From an uncultured Paracoccaceae bacterium (GTDB taxonomy: Bacteria > Pseudomonadota > Alphaproteobacteria > Rhodobacterales > Rhodobacteraceae): DNA of 34,533 nt. Each line of letters begins with the position of its first letter. The stretch's first letter is position 1. Positions 25,914-34,455 of this stretch are shown here, one piece after another. The position numbers and the translations under genes are program-made. The notes below the pieces were generated by a model that was not told the DNA's origin, did not search any database, and saw nothing but the letters and a program-made list of their open reading frames with translations. The stretch lies in assembly GCA_947503765.1 (NCBI GenBank), contig CANNFA010000007.1, positions 162,614 through 197,146 of the forward strand. The letters are read 5' to 3'.

Positions 25914-27368
25914 TCAGCCTTCGCGGACGCCCTTTTCGATCCGCTCGCCAAGCGTCTTGTCCACGTTGCTCCAATATTCGAAGGCGCGTTTCAGGATCGG
26001 CTCTGACACGCCGCCCTTGAGATGCCCGACGATGTTGCCGACCAGCCGGTCGCGCGCGGCGTCGTCCAGCACGTCGCGCACCAATGTGCCGGCCTGCCCC
26101 CAATCGTCGTCATCCTCGCGCAGGGTATAGGCGCGGCGCACCATGTCGCCATCGGCATACCACAGCCCCGCCGCGTCGGTGAGCGACGGATCGGCCGCAG
26201 GGCCGCCATAGGAATTGGGCGCATAGACCGGGTCCGACACGTTTTCGGCCCGCATCGCGCCATCCTTGCTGTAGCTGTGGACGGGCGATTTCGGCCGGTT
26301 GACCGGGATCTGCTTGTAATTGGCGCCCAGCCGCGCGCGGTGTGCGTCCGAATAGGAGAACCCGCGCCCCAGCAGCATCTTGTCGGGGCTGAGGCCGATG
26401 CCGCGCACCAGATTGCTCGGCTCGAAGGCGGCCTGCTCGATCTCGGTATGGAAATCGGTCGGGTTGCGGTCCAGCACCAGCTTGCCGACCTCGACCAGCG
26501 GGTAATCGGCATGCGGCCAGACCTTGGTCAGATCGAACGGGTTGTAGCGGTAGGTCTTCGCCTCTTCGAACGGCATTATCTGCATCTTCAGCGTCCAGCT
26601 GGGATAGTTGCCGTCACGGATCGAATTGAACAGGTCGCGGCGATGGTAATCGCCGTCAACGCCGGCCAGGCGGTCGGCCTCGTCCTGGGTCAGGAAGTCG
26701 TTCCCCTGATCGGTCTTGAAGTGGTATTTCACCCAGAACTTCTCGCCCTCGGCATTCACCCACATGTAGGTGTGGCTGGAAAAGCCGTCCATGTGCCGCC
26801 ATGTCTTGGGGATGCCGCGATCGCCCATCAGCCAGGTGACCTGATGCGCCGATTCCGGCGAGAGCGTCCAGAAATCCCACTGCATGTCATGATCGCGCAG
26901 ACCGCTATCGGCGCGGCGTTTCTGCGAGCGGATGAAGTGCTGGAACTTCATCGGATCGCGCAGGAAGAAGATCGGCGTGTTGTTGCCGACCATGTCGTAA
27001 TTGCCCTCGCTGGTGTAGAATTTCAGCGAGAAGCCGCGCGGATCGCGCCAGGTGTCGGGGCTGCCCTGTTCGCCGGCCACGGTCGAGAAGCGGATCAGAA
27101 CGTCGGTTTTCGTGCCCGGCTGGAACAGCGCCGCGCTTGTGTACTTGCTGACGTCCTGCGTCACCTCGAAATGGCCGAAGGCGCCGCCGCCCTTGGCATG
27201 GGGCTGCCGTTCGGGGATGCGTTCGCGGTTGAAGGCGGCCATCTGCTCGATCAAGTAGTGATCGTGCAGAACGATCGGGCCGTCGGCACCGATCGTCAGC
27301 GAGTGTTCGTCACTCGCCACGGGTGCGCCCGCATCGGTGGTGGTGGGTTTTCTGGTGTCGTCGGTCAT
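25914..27368 (-). CDS. katA: haem catalase, small-subunit type (clade III-like)
   Basis: Breaks down hydrogen peroxide to water and oxygen; cytosolic. The active-site set is complete: His57 in [12 protein letters not shown], the catalytic Asn at 129/130 in [15 protein letters not shown], and the haem-ligating Tyr339 in [17 protein letters not shown]. The length of 484 residues fits the small-subunit, NADPH-binding class; clade III is judged by look only. ATG 27368 was chosen because GGGAGAG lies 6-7 bases upstream; the in-frame TTG at 27374 is less likely. A strong terminator follows. The neighbouring LysR gene is upstream on the same strand, but its own features link it to the divergent dioxygenase and not clearly to katA. 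Confidence 0.96.
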   Translation of the reverse strand: MTDDTRKPTTTDAGAPVASDEHSLTIGADGPIVLHDHYLIEQMAAFNRERIPERQPHAKGGGAFGHFEVTQDVSKYTSAALFQPGTKTDVLIRFSTVAGEQGSPDTWRDPRGFSLKFYTSEGNYDMVGNNTPIFFLRDPMKFQHFIRSQKRRADSGLRDHDMQWDFWTLSPESAHQVTWLMGDRGIPKTWRHMDGFSSHTYMWVNAEGEKFWVKYHFKTDQGNDFLTQDEADRLAGVDGDYHRRDLFNSIRDGNYPSWTLKMQIMPFEEAKTYRYNPFDLTKVWPHADYPLVEVGKLVLDRNPTDFHTEIEQAAFEPSNLVRGIGLSPDKMLLGRGFSYSDAHRARLGANYKQIPVNRPKSPVHSYSKDGAMRAENVSDPVYAPNSYGGPAADPSLTDAAGLWYADGDMVRRAYTLREDDDDWGQAGTLVRDVLDDAARDRLVGNIVGHLKGGVSEPILKRAFEYWSNVDKTLGERIEKGVREG

Positions 27369-27607
27369 GGTCAACTCTCCCTGCGCCGATCAGGCCGATG
27401 GGCTTTCCCACAGGCACGGCAGCGCTCTGCAATCGTGGTGTTGGCACGCCCGATTTTGGGGCAAGTATGCCCAATAGCCAAGAGATGGATCGCCGGAGCG
27501 GAAAATTCATATCCGCGGGTACGGATTATCCGGCCGAACCCGGTCATGTGCCCCGGAGGCGCGGGCCGCGGCGTATTCTGCCACACGCCATCCGCGCCCT
27601 GCCCCGT

Positions 27608-28516
27608 TCAAGGCCCTCCGGGCAGGCAGGTCTCGATGACATGCGCCTCGAAGAAGTCCGAAAAGGTCGCAACGCGCAGCGGCAATTGCTCGTAGGGTGG
27701 ATAATAGAGGGTCAGCCAGATCTCGGGCGCGGTCCAGTCGGGCAGCACCGCGACCATGCGCCCGGCGGCGAGGTCGGGGTCTGCGATGAAGCGCGGCAGC
27801 AGCGCGATGCCCTCGCCGTTCAGCACCAGCCCCGCCAGAAGATCGCCGTTATTGGCGCTGAGCCGGCCCTGTGCCTTGTGGCTGCGCCGGCGCTTGCCGC
27901 TTGACAGGTGCCAGACCTCGTCGCGCAGATCGTTGCGGTAGCCAAGGCACGCGTGGTCGGCCAGATCCTCGGGCCGGGCCGGGGTGCCGCGCGCCCGCAG
28001 ATAGGCCGGCGAGGCGGCCAGGACGCGGGGGATCCTGCAAATCTTGCGCCAGATCGTGGATTTGTCGCTTGGCGGTCCGGAAATGCGGATCGCCAGATCG
28101 AAATCTTCCTCGACGATGTCGACGAAGCCGTCGGACAGGCTGACATCCAGATGCGTTTGCGGATACAGCGCGCCGAACTGCGACAGGACCGCCGGCAGAA
28201 CCTTGACGCCCAGCGACAGCGGCGCGCTGATCCGCAGCCGGCCCGAGATGATGCCCTGCGCCTCGCGGGTTTCGTTCGCCGCCTCGGCCAGCCCCCGCGA
28301 CAACGGCGCGGCGCGTTCGGCATAGAGCGCGCCCGCCGAGGTCATCGAGACCTGCCGCGTCGTGCGCACCAGAAGCTGTACGCCAAGACGCGCCTCGAGC
28401 GCGGCAATCGTGCGCGTGACCGAGGCCGGGGTCATGCCAAGCTGCCGCGCGGCCCCGGCAAAGCTCTGCTGATCGGCGACGGCCAGAAAGACGCGGATGG
28501 ATTCAAGCTCGCCCAT
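27608..28516 (-). CDS. LysR-family transcriptional regulator
   Basis: 302-residue LysR regulator. The winged HTH spans residues 1-60 (FLAVADQQSFAGAARQLGMT, VTRTIAALEARLGVQLL), and the substrate-binding domain ~90-295 contains SGRLRISAPLSLGVKVLPAV and DLAIRISGPPSD, as in the common CrgA/DsdC-like subgroup. It is divergent from the dioxygenase-reductase pair with a 112-base shared promoter region, the classic layout for a LysR protein that controls the divergent operon. Homologues in such places respond to quinones or phenolics; the inducer here is not known. It is not an OxyR: the redox cysteine spacing of OxyR is not visible. Confidence 0.9.
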   Translation of the reverse strand: MGELESIRVFLAVADQQSFAGAARQLGMTPASVTRTIAALEARLGVQLLVRTTRQVSMTSAGALYAERAAPLSRGLAEAANETREAQGIISGRLRISAPLSLGVKVLPAVLSQFGALYPQTHLDVSLSDGFVDIVEEDFDLAIRISGPPSDKSTIWRKICRIPRVLAASPAYLRARGTPARPEDLADHACLGYRNDLRDEVWHLSSGKRRRSHKAQGRLSANNGDLLAGLVLNGEGIALLPRFIADPDLAAGRMVAVLPDWTAPEIWLTLYYPPYEQLPLRVATFSDFFEAHVIETCLPGGP

Positions 28517-28522
28517 GGTCTA

Positions 28523-28592
28523 TCATTACACCAACGGCAATAGTGAATGCAACATTATGGCTGTTCACGGCAATGAAAGTCCCGCCTATATC
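28523..28592. promoter_or_regulatory. overlapping divergent promoters with LysR-type site
   Basis: Plus strand: TTCACG (28564-28569), 17 bases, TATATC (28587-28592) form a fair promoter for the dioxygenase gene. Minus strand: TTGCAT (28552-28547), 18 bases, TAATGA (28528-28523) could serve the regulator gene. Candidate operators are TTCA-N6-TGAA at 28564-28577, which overlaps the plus -35, and GTGAA-N16-TTCAC at 28543-28568. Spacing is one base longer than the ideal T-N11-A of LysR boxes. Confidence 0.5.
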
Positions 28593-28628
28593 GGGTGCAG
28601 AACAGCACATTCCACTTGGAGAGATGCG

Positions 28629-29561
28629 ATGCTCACGCAGATCAAAGGCCTGCACCACGTCACCTCGATGGCGTCCGACGCGCAGCAGAACAACCGGTTC
28701 TTCACCGAACTGCTTGGCCTGCGGCGGGTCAAGAAGACGGTGAATTTCGACGCGCCCGATGTCTATCACCTGTATTACGGGGACGAGGTGGGGTCGGCCG
28801 GAACCGTCATGACCTATTTCCCGTTCCCGAACATCGTCAAGGGTCATCGCGGCACCGGCGAGGTGTCCGAAACGGTGTTTGCCGTTCCCGAAGGCGCGCT
28901 GGACTTCTGGCGCGCGCGGCTTGAGGGCGCCGGGGTCGACGGGATCGGCACCGATGAACGGTTCGGCGAGGCCCGGCTGCGCTTTGCCGGGCCGGATGGC
29001 GACGGCTTTGCGCTGGCGGAGGTGGCGGGCGACCCGCGCGCGCCGTTCGCAGACGGGCCGGTTCCCGCCGAAAGCGGCATCCACGGCTTTCGCGGGGTGA
29101 CCATGCAGCTGCGCAACACCGCGGCGACGGCCGAGCTGCTGAAGCTCATGGGCTACGAGGAGGTCGGCCGCCAAGGCGATTTCACCCGTCTTGCCCTTGC
29201 CGGCGGCAACGGTGCCGACATCATCGACCTTGAGGCCCGCCCCGACGCGCCGCGTGCCCGGGAGGGCGCAGGCTCGGTGCATCATGTCGCCTTCGCGGTC
29301 GAGGATCGCGCGGCGCAGATGCAGGTCCGCAAGGCGCTGCTGGAGGCCGGGGCCCATGTCACGCCGGTGATCGACCGCGACTACTTCTGGGCTATCTATT
29401 TCCGCACGCCGGACGGGGTCCTGTTCGAGGTGGCGACGCACGAGCCGGGCTTTGCCCGCGACGAGGGCGTGGCGCATCTGGGCGAGGCGCTGAAGCTGCC
29501 CGACCAGCACGCCCATCTGCGCGCCCGGCTGGAGCAGTCGCTGCCCGCGATCCCCGGCTGA
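28629..29561 (+). CDS. ring-cleaving dioxygenase, VOC family (MhqO/MhqA-like)
   Basis: Extradiol-type dioxygenase with two glyoxalase/VOC modules, 310 residues. Module 1 begins [20 protein letters not shown] (metal His near 9-10). Module 2 begins [12 protein letters not shown], with [11 protein letters not shown] (His) and [13 protein letters not shown] (Glu) as further metal ligands. The look is that of hydroquinone-specific dioxygenases of the MhqO/MhqA group, which detoxify quinones and aromatic electrophiles. ATG 28629 follows GGAGAG; the frame continues upstream to 28497 but without a ribosome site. It precedes a quinone reductase gene by 94 bases and is divergent from a LysR regulator. 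The exact substrate is inferred. Confidence 0.87.
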   Translation: MLTQIKGLHHVTSMASDAQQNNRFFTELLGLRRVKKTVNFDAPDVYHLYYGDEVGSAGTVMTYFPFPNIVKGHRGTGEVSETVFAVPEGALDFWRARLEGAGVDGIGTDERFGEARLRFAGPDGDGFALAEVAGDPRAPFADGPVPAESGIHGFRGVTMQLRNTAATAELLKLMGYEEVGRQGDFTRLALAGGNGADIIDLEARPDAPRAREGAGSVHHVAFAVEDRAAQMQVRKALLEAGAHVTPVIDRDYFWAIYFRTPDGVLFEVATHEPGFARDEGVAHLGEALKLPDQHAHLRARLEQSLPAIPG

Positions 29562-29575
29562 GCCGGAACCCGTTA

Positions 29576-29602
29576 ATTGCCGGGGCGGGCCGCTCCGGCA
29601 AT
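29576..29602 (+). promoter_or_regulatory. intergenic stem-loop between dioxygenase and quinone reductase
   Basis: ATTGCCGG (29576-29583) pairs perfectly with CCGGCAAT (29595-29602). No T-run follows. It may partly terminate or process the message between the two genes. Confidence 0.45.
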
Positions 29603-29655
29603 GGCGCAACGCAACACGCAACAACCCTGATCAACCCAACCACAGGAGAACGACC

Positions 29656-30246
29656 ATGAGTGTCAAACTCGCCATCGTCTATTATTCCACCTACGGCACC
29701 AACCACGAGATGGCCGCCATCGCGGCCGAGGCGGCAAAGGCCGCCGGTGCCGAGGTGCGGCTGCTGAAAGCCCCCGAAACTGCACCCGACGCGGTGGTGA
29801 AGGGTCAGGATGCCTGGGCCGCCCAGGCCGAAAAGACCGCCGATATTCCCGAGGCGACCGCCGAGGACATGGAATGGGCGAACGCCTACCTGATTTCGGC
29901 GCCGACCCGTTTCGGCATCATGTCCAGCCAGATGCGCGCCTTCATCGACACGCTCGGCGGTGTCTGGGGCAAGGGCGGGCTTGCGGGCAAGCCGGTCTCG
30001 GCGATGACATCCGCTCAGAACCCGCATGGCGGGCAGGAAACGACCCTGGTGTCCTTCTATGCCACCGTCATGCACTGGGGCGGAATCGCCGTGGCGCCGG
30101 GCTATACCGACGAGGTCATCTTCAAGACCGGCGGCAACCCCTATGGCTACAGCCACACGCAGGGCACGGAGTTCACCGAAGAGGTCAAAACCGCCATCGG
30201 CCATCAGGCCCGGCGTCTGGTCGAGGTCGCCGGCAAGCTCGCCTGA
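29656..30246 (+). CDS. NAD(P)H:quinone oxidoreductase, WrbA-like flavodoxin-fold protein
   Basis: FMN enzyme of the WrbA/NQO type IV group, 196 residues; two-electron reduction of quinones to hydroquinones in the cytosol. Seen: the FMN phosphate loop [13 protein letters not shown] at residues 9-21, [20 protein letters not shown] and the second flavin loop [22 protein letters not shown] precedes ATG 29656. Paired with the upstream dioxygenase it gives a sensible route: quinone is reduced to hydroquinone, then ring-opened. Confidence 0.92.
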   Translation: MSVKLAIVYYSTYGTNHEMAAIAAEAAKAAGAEVRLLKAPETAPDAVVKGQDAWAAQAEKTADIPEATAEDMEWANAYLISAPTRFGIMSSQMRAFIDTLGGVWGKGGLAGKPVSAMTSAQNPHGGQETTLVSFYATVMHWGGIAVAPGYTDEVIFKTGGNPYGYSHTQGTEFTEEVKTAIGHQARRLVEVAGKLA

Positions 30247-30278
30247 CGCTTCCGAGCGCCTTTGTTGAAAGGCAAGAT

Positions 30279-30340
30279 CCCCGCCAGCACGATCAGCCGT
30301 GCTGGCGGGGGGCATGCGTCGCCCTCGCGGGCGGCGCATG
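30279..30340 (+). terminator. two tandem stem-loops after the quinone reductase gene
   Basis: First hairpin: 12-bp perfect stem CCCCGCCAGCAC (30279-30290) with GTGCTGGCGGGG (30299-30310), loop of 8. Second: CATGCGTCGCC (30313-30323) with GGCGGCGCATG (30330-30340), one G-T pair, loop of 6. They stand only 2 bases apart. The first is a likely terminator despite lacking a clear T-run; the second is at the edge of the decayed dab locus. Confidence 0.65.
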
Positions 30341-31090
30341 TATCACGATGGCCCGCCGGACAGGCTCGAACCCCGCGCTTTCGGCACGCCTGCTGGTGCA
30401 GCGGGCGGGTTCCTGTTGATCCGCTTCGCCGACGTGCTGCTTGCGGCGCCGGGCGTCTTGGCGGTTCTGGCCCTTGTGGGCGGATTCAGCGCGCTTCTTG
30501 GCGCGGCCGTGGCGCTGACGCAGCCCGCGGTCAAGACGGCGCTTGCCTGGTCCACCTGCGCGCAGATGGGATTCATGGTGCTGCAATGCGGCCTCGCGCT
30601 CTTTCCGCTGGCACTCTTGCATATCGTCGCGCACTCGCTTTACAAGGCGCATGCCTTTCTTGCCTCGGGCGGGGCGGTCCGCGAGGTGGCGTCGATCCGG
30701 CGGCCCGGGCCGGTCGCGGTGCCAGAGCTGAGCGCGGTGGCAAGGGCATTCGGCCTCGCGCTCGTCCTCTATCTCGTTGTCGGGCTGGCCTTCGGCATCG
30801 GCTCCAAACCGCCGCAAGCAATCGCTCTTGGCGCGATCCTGATTTTCGGTGTCGTCTATCTTGTTGCGCAAGGACTCGCGGACCTCGCCCCTCGCGCGCT
30901 GACCCGGCGCACGGTCGCAATGTCGGTGGCCGCGACGCTGGCCTACTTCGCCTTGCAGCAGGGCATCACCTGGGCTTCGGGGGGAACTTTGCCGCCCCCG
31001 CCTCAGCCTGACGGGCTGGTCCGGGCCACGATCGTACTGGCCAGAGCTGGTCGAGGAACTGATCGGCCACTGGGCCGCGGCACATTTTGA
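30338..31090 (+). pseudogene. dabB: truncated DabB/NuoL-like proton-channel subunit (dabB remnant)
   Basis: Remnant of the membrane subunit of a DAB inorganic-carbon accumulation complex, a relative of NADH dehydrogenase subunit L. Recognisable sequence runs from AGGFLLIRFADVLLAAPG (about 30404) through LTQPAVKTALAWSTCAQMGF and LHIVAHSLYKAHAFLASGGA to about 31040. A complete DabB has about 250 more residues in front; here the frame begins with non-homologous sequence just after the tandem hairpins. The end is also lost: after PPPPQPDGLVRATIVLA the frame runs out of homology while DabA sequence begins in another frame at 31032. There is no credible start codon with a ribosome site. Almost certainly non-functional as a channel. 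Confidence 0.75.
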
Positions 31091-33017
31091 CCGGGGACAG
31101 GCATTCTGGCCAAGCCCGGCAGACGCGGCCTGGCCGTCCTGGCGCGCCTATGCCAGCCGTGACCTTACACCGGGCCTGGCGGGTCTTTCGGGCTTTGCCG
31201 CGCGGATCGCCGCGACACCGACCGAGCCGCGCGCCGCCTTCGCCGAGGCTTGCCAGGCGCTCGGGCTTACGGCCGCGGCGGCCCCGATCTACTTTCACAG
31301 GTTGCTGGTTACCCTCTCGGGCTGGGCACAATATGCGCGCCACCCGAGTTGGGTCGCCGAGCGCGATGGCGGCCGCGACGGAACCCTGTTCGACCTTCTG
31401 ACCATTCGTCTGTTGTGGGATGTGGCCCTGCTCGGCAATTGCGGCAATACGCGTGTGGCAGGCTGGAAGGCGGCCCTGGCGGATTACGCCGCCCCGATCA
31501 CGCCCGATCCCGACACGATCCTTGACGCGGCCTTGCAGGAGGCCGTGGACCGCAGCGCCGAGCGGCGTCTCGCAAGCACGCTGGGGCAACAGAAGACCCC
31601 CGCAAATGATGCGCGCCCGGCAATCCAGGCCGCGTTCTGCATCGACGTCCGGTCGGAAATCCTGCGCCGTGCGCTGGAGGCGTCCGACCCGGAGCTACGG
31701 ACCATTGGCTTCGCGGGCTTCTTCGGCCTGCCCGTCCGGCACCGGGCCCATGCGTCCGACATTGTCGAGGCGCGGGCGCCGATCCTGTTGTCACCGGCCA
31801 TCGATACGGAAACACAAGAGGAAGACAGCGCCGAGCGGGTCCGGCTCCGGTCCATCCGCGCCTGGGGCCGGTTCAAGCGGGCGGCGGTCTCGGCCTTTGC
31901 CTTTGTCGAGGCGGCGGGGCCGCTTTACGTCGGCAAGCTTCAGCGCGACGGCCTCGGCCGGATCGAAAGCCCTGCGCCCGACCCTGTTCCCGAACTCGAT
32001 CTGCCGCTCGACGATCGGATCGAGGCCGCGGCGGCTGTGTTACGGGCCATGTCACTGACGCAGGGCTTCGCGCGTCTTGTTCTGATCTGCGGGCATGGCG
32101 CAACAGTCACCAACGCGCCGCATGCCAGCGCCCTTCAATGCGGCGCCTGCGGCGGCCACGCAGGAGACGTCAACGCGCGCCTTCTGGCCGCGCTTCTGAA
32201 TGACGATGCCGTGCGTGCGGGGCTGACCGAAAGGGGGCTCGAGATCCCTGGCGACACACGCTTTGTGGCCGGTCTGCATGATACGGTGTCCGACGTAGTG
32301 CGGTTGTTCGGGGATGATGTGCCGCAAAGCCATGATGCCGACATGGACCGGCTTTGCGCTACGCTTTCGAAGGCGGGCGTGCTGGCGCGCACCGAACGCG
32401 CCGGAACGCTCCCGCGCGGGACGCCGAACATGCTCGCCGCGCGCGGCCGCGACTGGTCTGAGTTGCGGCCTGAATGGGGCCTGGCCGGCTGCCGGGGATT
32501 CATCGCGGCACCGCGGTCACGGACGGCCGGCCGCGATCTTCACGGCCAGGTCTTTCTGCACGACTATGACTGGCGGCAGGACGAGGAAGCCGCGACGCTT
32601 GAACTGATCCTGAGCGCCCCTGTCGTCGTCGCAAGCTGGATCGCGTTGCAGTACCACGGCTCGGCGGTCGTCCCCGGGATCTTCGGTGCCGGCAACAAGC
32701 TGTTGCACAACGTGGTCGGCGGGATCGGCGTCCTTGAAGGAAACGGCGGCGCGCTGAGGGTCGGATTGCCGTGGCCGTCGGTGCATGACGGCGCGAGGTT
32801 CCGCCATTTGCCAAGCCGACTCGTCGTTGCGGTCGAGGCCCCCGAAGAGATGATCTCGGAAGTCCTGGAACGCCAGCCGGACGTTCGCGCGCTCTTCGAC
32901 AATGGCTGGCTGACGCTGGTGGCCATCGACAGCTGGGGCCGGGCAGGCCGGCGCTATGACCGGGGAAGCTGGACGGACCGCAGGCTGGCCGGTGCGCCCA
33001 TGTCGACGGCGGCGTGA
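31032..33017 (+). pseudogene. dabA: N-terminally truncated DabA (DUF2309) inorganic-carbon transporter subunit
   Basis: Soluble zinc, carbonic-anhydrase-like subunit of the DAB complex (DUF2309/UPF0753). Family-like sequence starts at SYWPELVEELIGHWAAAHFD (31032) and runs open to 33017. The four zinc-ligand positions described for Halothiobacillus DabA are present: Cys and Asp in FCIDVRSE (Cys codon 31638), His in ICGHGATV and, 15 residues later as in that protein, Cys in LQCGACGGH. About 150 N-terminal residues are missing. The frame upstream is open to 30903 but offers no ATG, GTG or TTG until a TTG at 31302, inside the conserved domain, without a ribosome site. Only the 5' end looks damaged, so the loss is recent, or an unusual start or frameshift is used. 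A 571-residue TTG-start product is possible. Confidence 0.75.
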
Positions 33018-33118
33018 ACAATCGCTTTAACGGCAACCCCGCAGTCGTGCTCTTGCCCCTCGCCATTTTTTCAACGGCACTCATCAACATGGTGGGAGAA
33101 AGGACCAAAGGTAACAAT

Positions 33119-33247
33119 ATGAAACCAAAATCGACGGGCACAACGAAGTTCCATACGTTTCTAAGCAATCTTGCAGGCACCATCCTGGTCATGACGGCGG
33201 CTTGGGGCATTGGTAAGATAGCAGGGGTCGCCGGGTTGCAGCTATAG
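33119..33247 (+). CDS. small putative membrane peptide of 42 residues
   Basis: Not recognised. It begins MKPKSTGTTKFHTFLSNLAG and contains one hydrophobic helix (NLAGTILVMTAAWGIGKIAG) after a basic N-terminus, suggesting a single-pass membrane peptide with the N-terminus in the cytosol. AAAGG at 33107-33111 lies 7 bases from ATG 33119, a good ribosome site. The frame extends back to a GTG at 33014 that overlaps the dabA stop and would give 77 residues, but that start has no ribosome site. Composition is visibly less GC-rich than upstream genes. Confidence 0.5.
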   Translation: MKPKSTGTTKFHTFLSNLAGTILVMTAAWGIGKIAGVAGLQL

Positions 33248-33534
33248 TCAAAGCCGCATTCCTCAACACGGCTTGCTACCTCTCCGCTCACTGCGGAAAT
33301 GCACATATGAAGTGGTTTCGGATTTCCGGGGCCGCTTCAATGGCACCGGGAATCCGGCAACCTATTCGTGGCTCCATAAACGCGCGTTTCAAGAGTTGAA
33401 CGCAGGTTGCCGGCATGATCCCAAATTGGTATGCGCAAGTCGGATTGACTTTCTGTTCATGAAACCGGCAGCAGGCCAGTCATATGCATGCATTGCGAGG
33501 CACCTCGAACAGGCCGCACCTACCGGAGATGGAA

Positions 33535-34098
33535 ATGACAGATCTGAACAGCCGTTACGGCATGAACCCGCCCCACAGCGAAGTCGTGGATGCATGCCAG
33601 CATGTCCAGCCCTGCGACGCCCTCGACATGGGGTGTTCCAACGGCCGCAATGCCCTGTATCTGAGCCAGCTGGGGTTCAACGTCACCGCCGTGGACAGCA
33701 ACGCCAATGCCGTCCAGATGCTGCAATCCATCGTCGCGCAGGAAGGCATCGGCAATATCGACCCGCGGGTCTATGACATCAACCAGGCCGCGCTGGATGC
33801 CGATTACGGGTTCATTGCCTGTACCGTGACCCTGATGTTCCTGGACCCCGGGCGGGTCGAAGCCGTCCTTGCCGACATGCAGGCGCATACCTTGCCCGGC
33901 GGCAGCAACCTGATCGTCTGCGCGATGGATACGGCCGAACATCCTTGCCCCATCGGGTTCCCGTTCACCCTGGATGAAGGCCAGCTCAGCACGATCTACC
34001 AGGGCTGGGAGATGCTCAAATACAACGAGGATCTGGGCACCATGCATAACGGGGCGCAGCTACAGTTCGCCACCTTGCTGGCGCGCAAACCGGCATAG
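33535..34098 (+). CDS. tehB: TehB-like SAM-dependent methyltransferase
   Basis: 187-residue class I methyltransferase of the tellurite-resistance TehB group, which can methylate tellurite/selenite-type oxyanions; cytosolic. The N-terminus TDLNSRYGMNPPHSEVVDAC is TehB-like. The SAM-binding glycine loop is ALDMGCSNGRNALYLSQLGF, followed by the acidic residue in VTAVDSN. Motif DADYGFIACTVTLMFLDPGR and the C-terminal YNEDLGTMHNGAQLQFATLL fit as well. GGAG at 33525-33528 favours ATG 33535 (an ATG at 33529 is too close). No tehA is nearby. The 287 bases upstream hold no convincing gene. Its place in a less GC-rich segment suggests acquisition. Confidence 0.88.
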   Translation: MTDLNSRYGMNPPHSEVVDACQHVQPCDALDMGCSNGRNALYLSQLGFNVTAVDSNANAVQMLQSIVAQEGIGNIDPRVYDINQAALDADYGFIACTVTLMFLDPGRVEAVLADMQAHTLPGGSNLIVCAMDTAEHPCPIGFPFTLDEGQLSTIYQGWEMLKYNEDLGTMHNGAQLQFATLLARKPA

Positions 34099-34454
34099 TC
34101 GCCAACATCCTCGAACACGCACAACGGGGCCGTCCTGAACGGCATCTTCAATCCGTCTGTCATGACGAAGAAACGGAACGGTCGAGTTCAGGCAGAAGCA
34201 CTTTTCCGCCGGTAGCCCCAGAATATTCGTCCAGACCTCGCGGAGACGACTCTTCATGATCCTTTTCGGCGCTCCCGAAGAAGCGTCCGGAAGAACGACC
34301 AATGTTCTCTTCACCAGCACCGAAGACCAGCTTTTGCAACCAACCGAAAGGAGCCTGCCGGACCCCACGCATCTCCCGCGAAGCACGGAACGTGACGCCG
34401 ATGAACCAGGCACACTAGCCCCGTTTCCGCGACCGCATGAAAGGGAGATCATCA
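34099..34454. other. 356-base gene-poor segment before the IS-like end
   Basis: No gene can be supported. A 70-residue minus-strand frame (34160-34372) has an ATG but only a GGGAG directly abutting it, and its product is not recognised; a 131-residue overlapping minus frame runs into tehB and looks random. A short inverted repeat GCCGT-N5-ACGGC at 34129-34143 follows tehB and might be a weak terminator. Composition is lower in GC than the chromosome to the left. Confidence 0.45.
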
Positions 34455-34455
34455 T

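Noticed and set aside
27511-27532. ATCCG-N6-CGGAT-N1-ATCCG repeats downstream of the LysR gene
   Set aside because: Short half-sites, no T-run, and not at a clear promoter or terminator position; may be chance in high-GC DNA.
30355-30385. GGCTCGAACCC stretch resembling a tRNA T-loop
   Set aside because: Flanking bases do not form a T-stem and no acceptor or anticodon arm can be built around it.
33014-33247. 77-residue version of the small membrane peptide starting at the GTG overlapping the dabA stop
   Set aside because: No ribosome site at the GTG; the internal ATG at 33119 has a well-spaced AAAGG and starts directly at the basic-hydrophobic pattern.
34160-34372. 70-residue minus-strand frame between tehB and the IS-like end
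   Set aside because: Less biased composition than a typical shadow, but its ATG directly abuts the only GGGAG, and the product is not recognised; evidence is too thin for a gene call.
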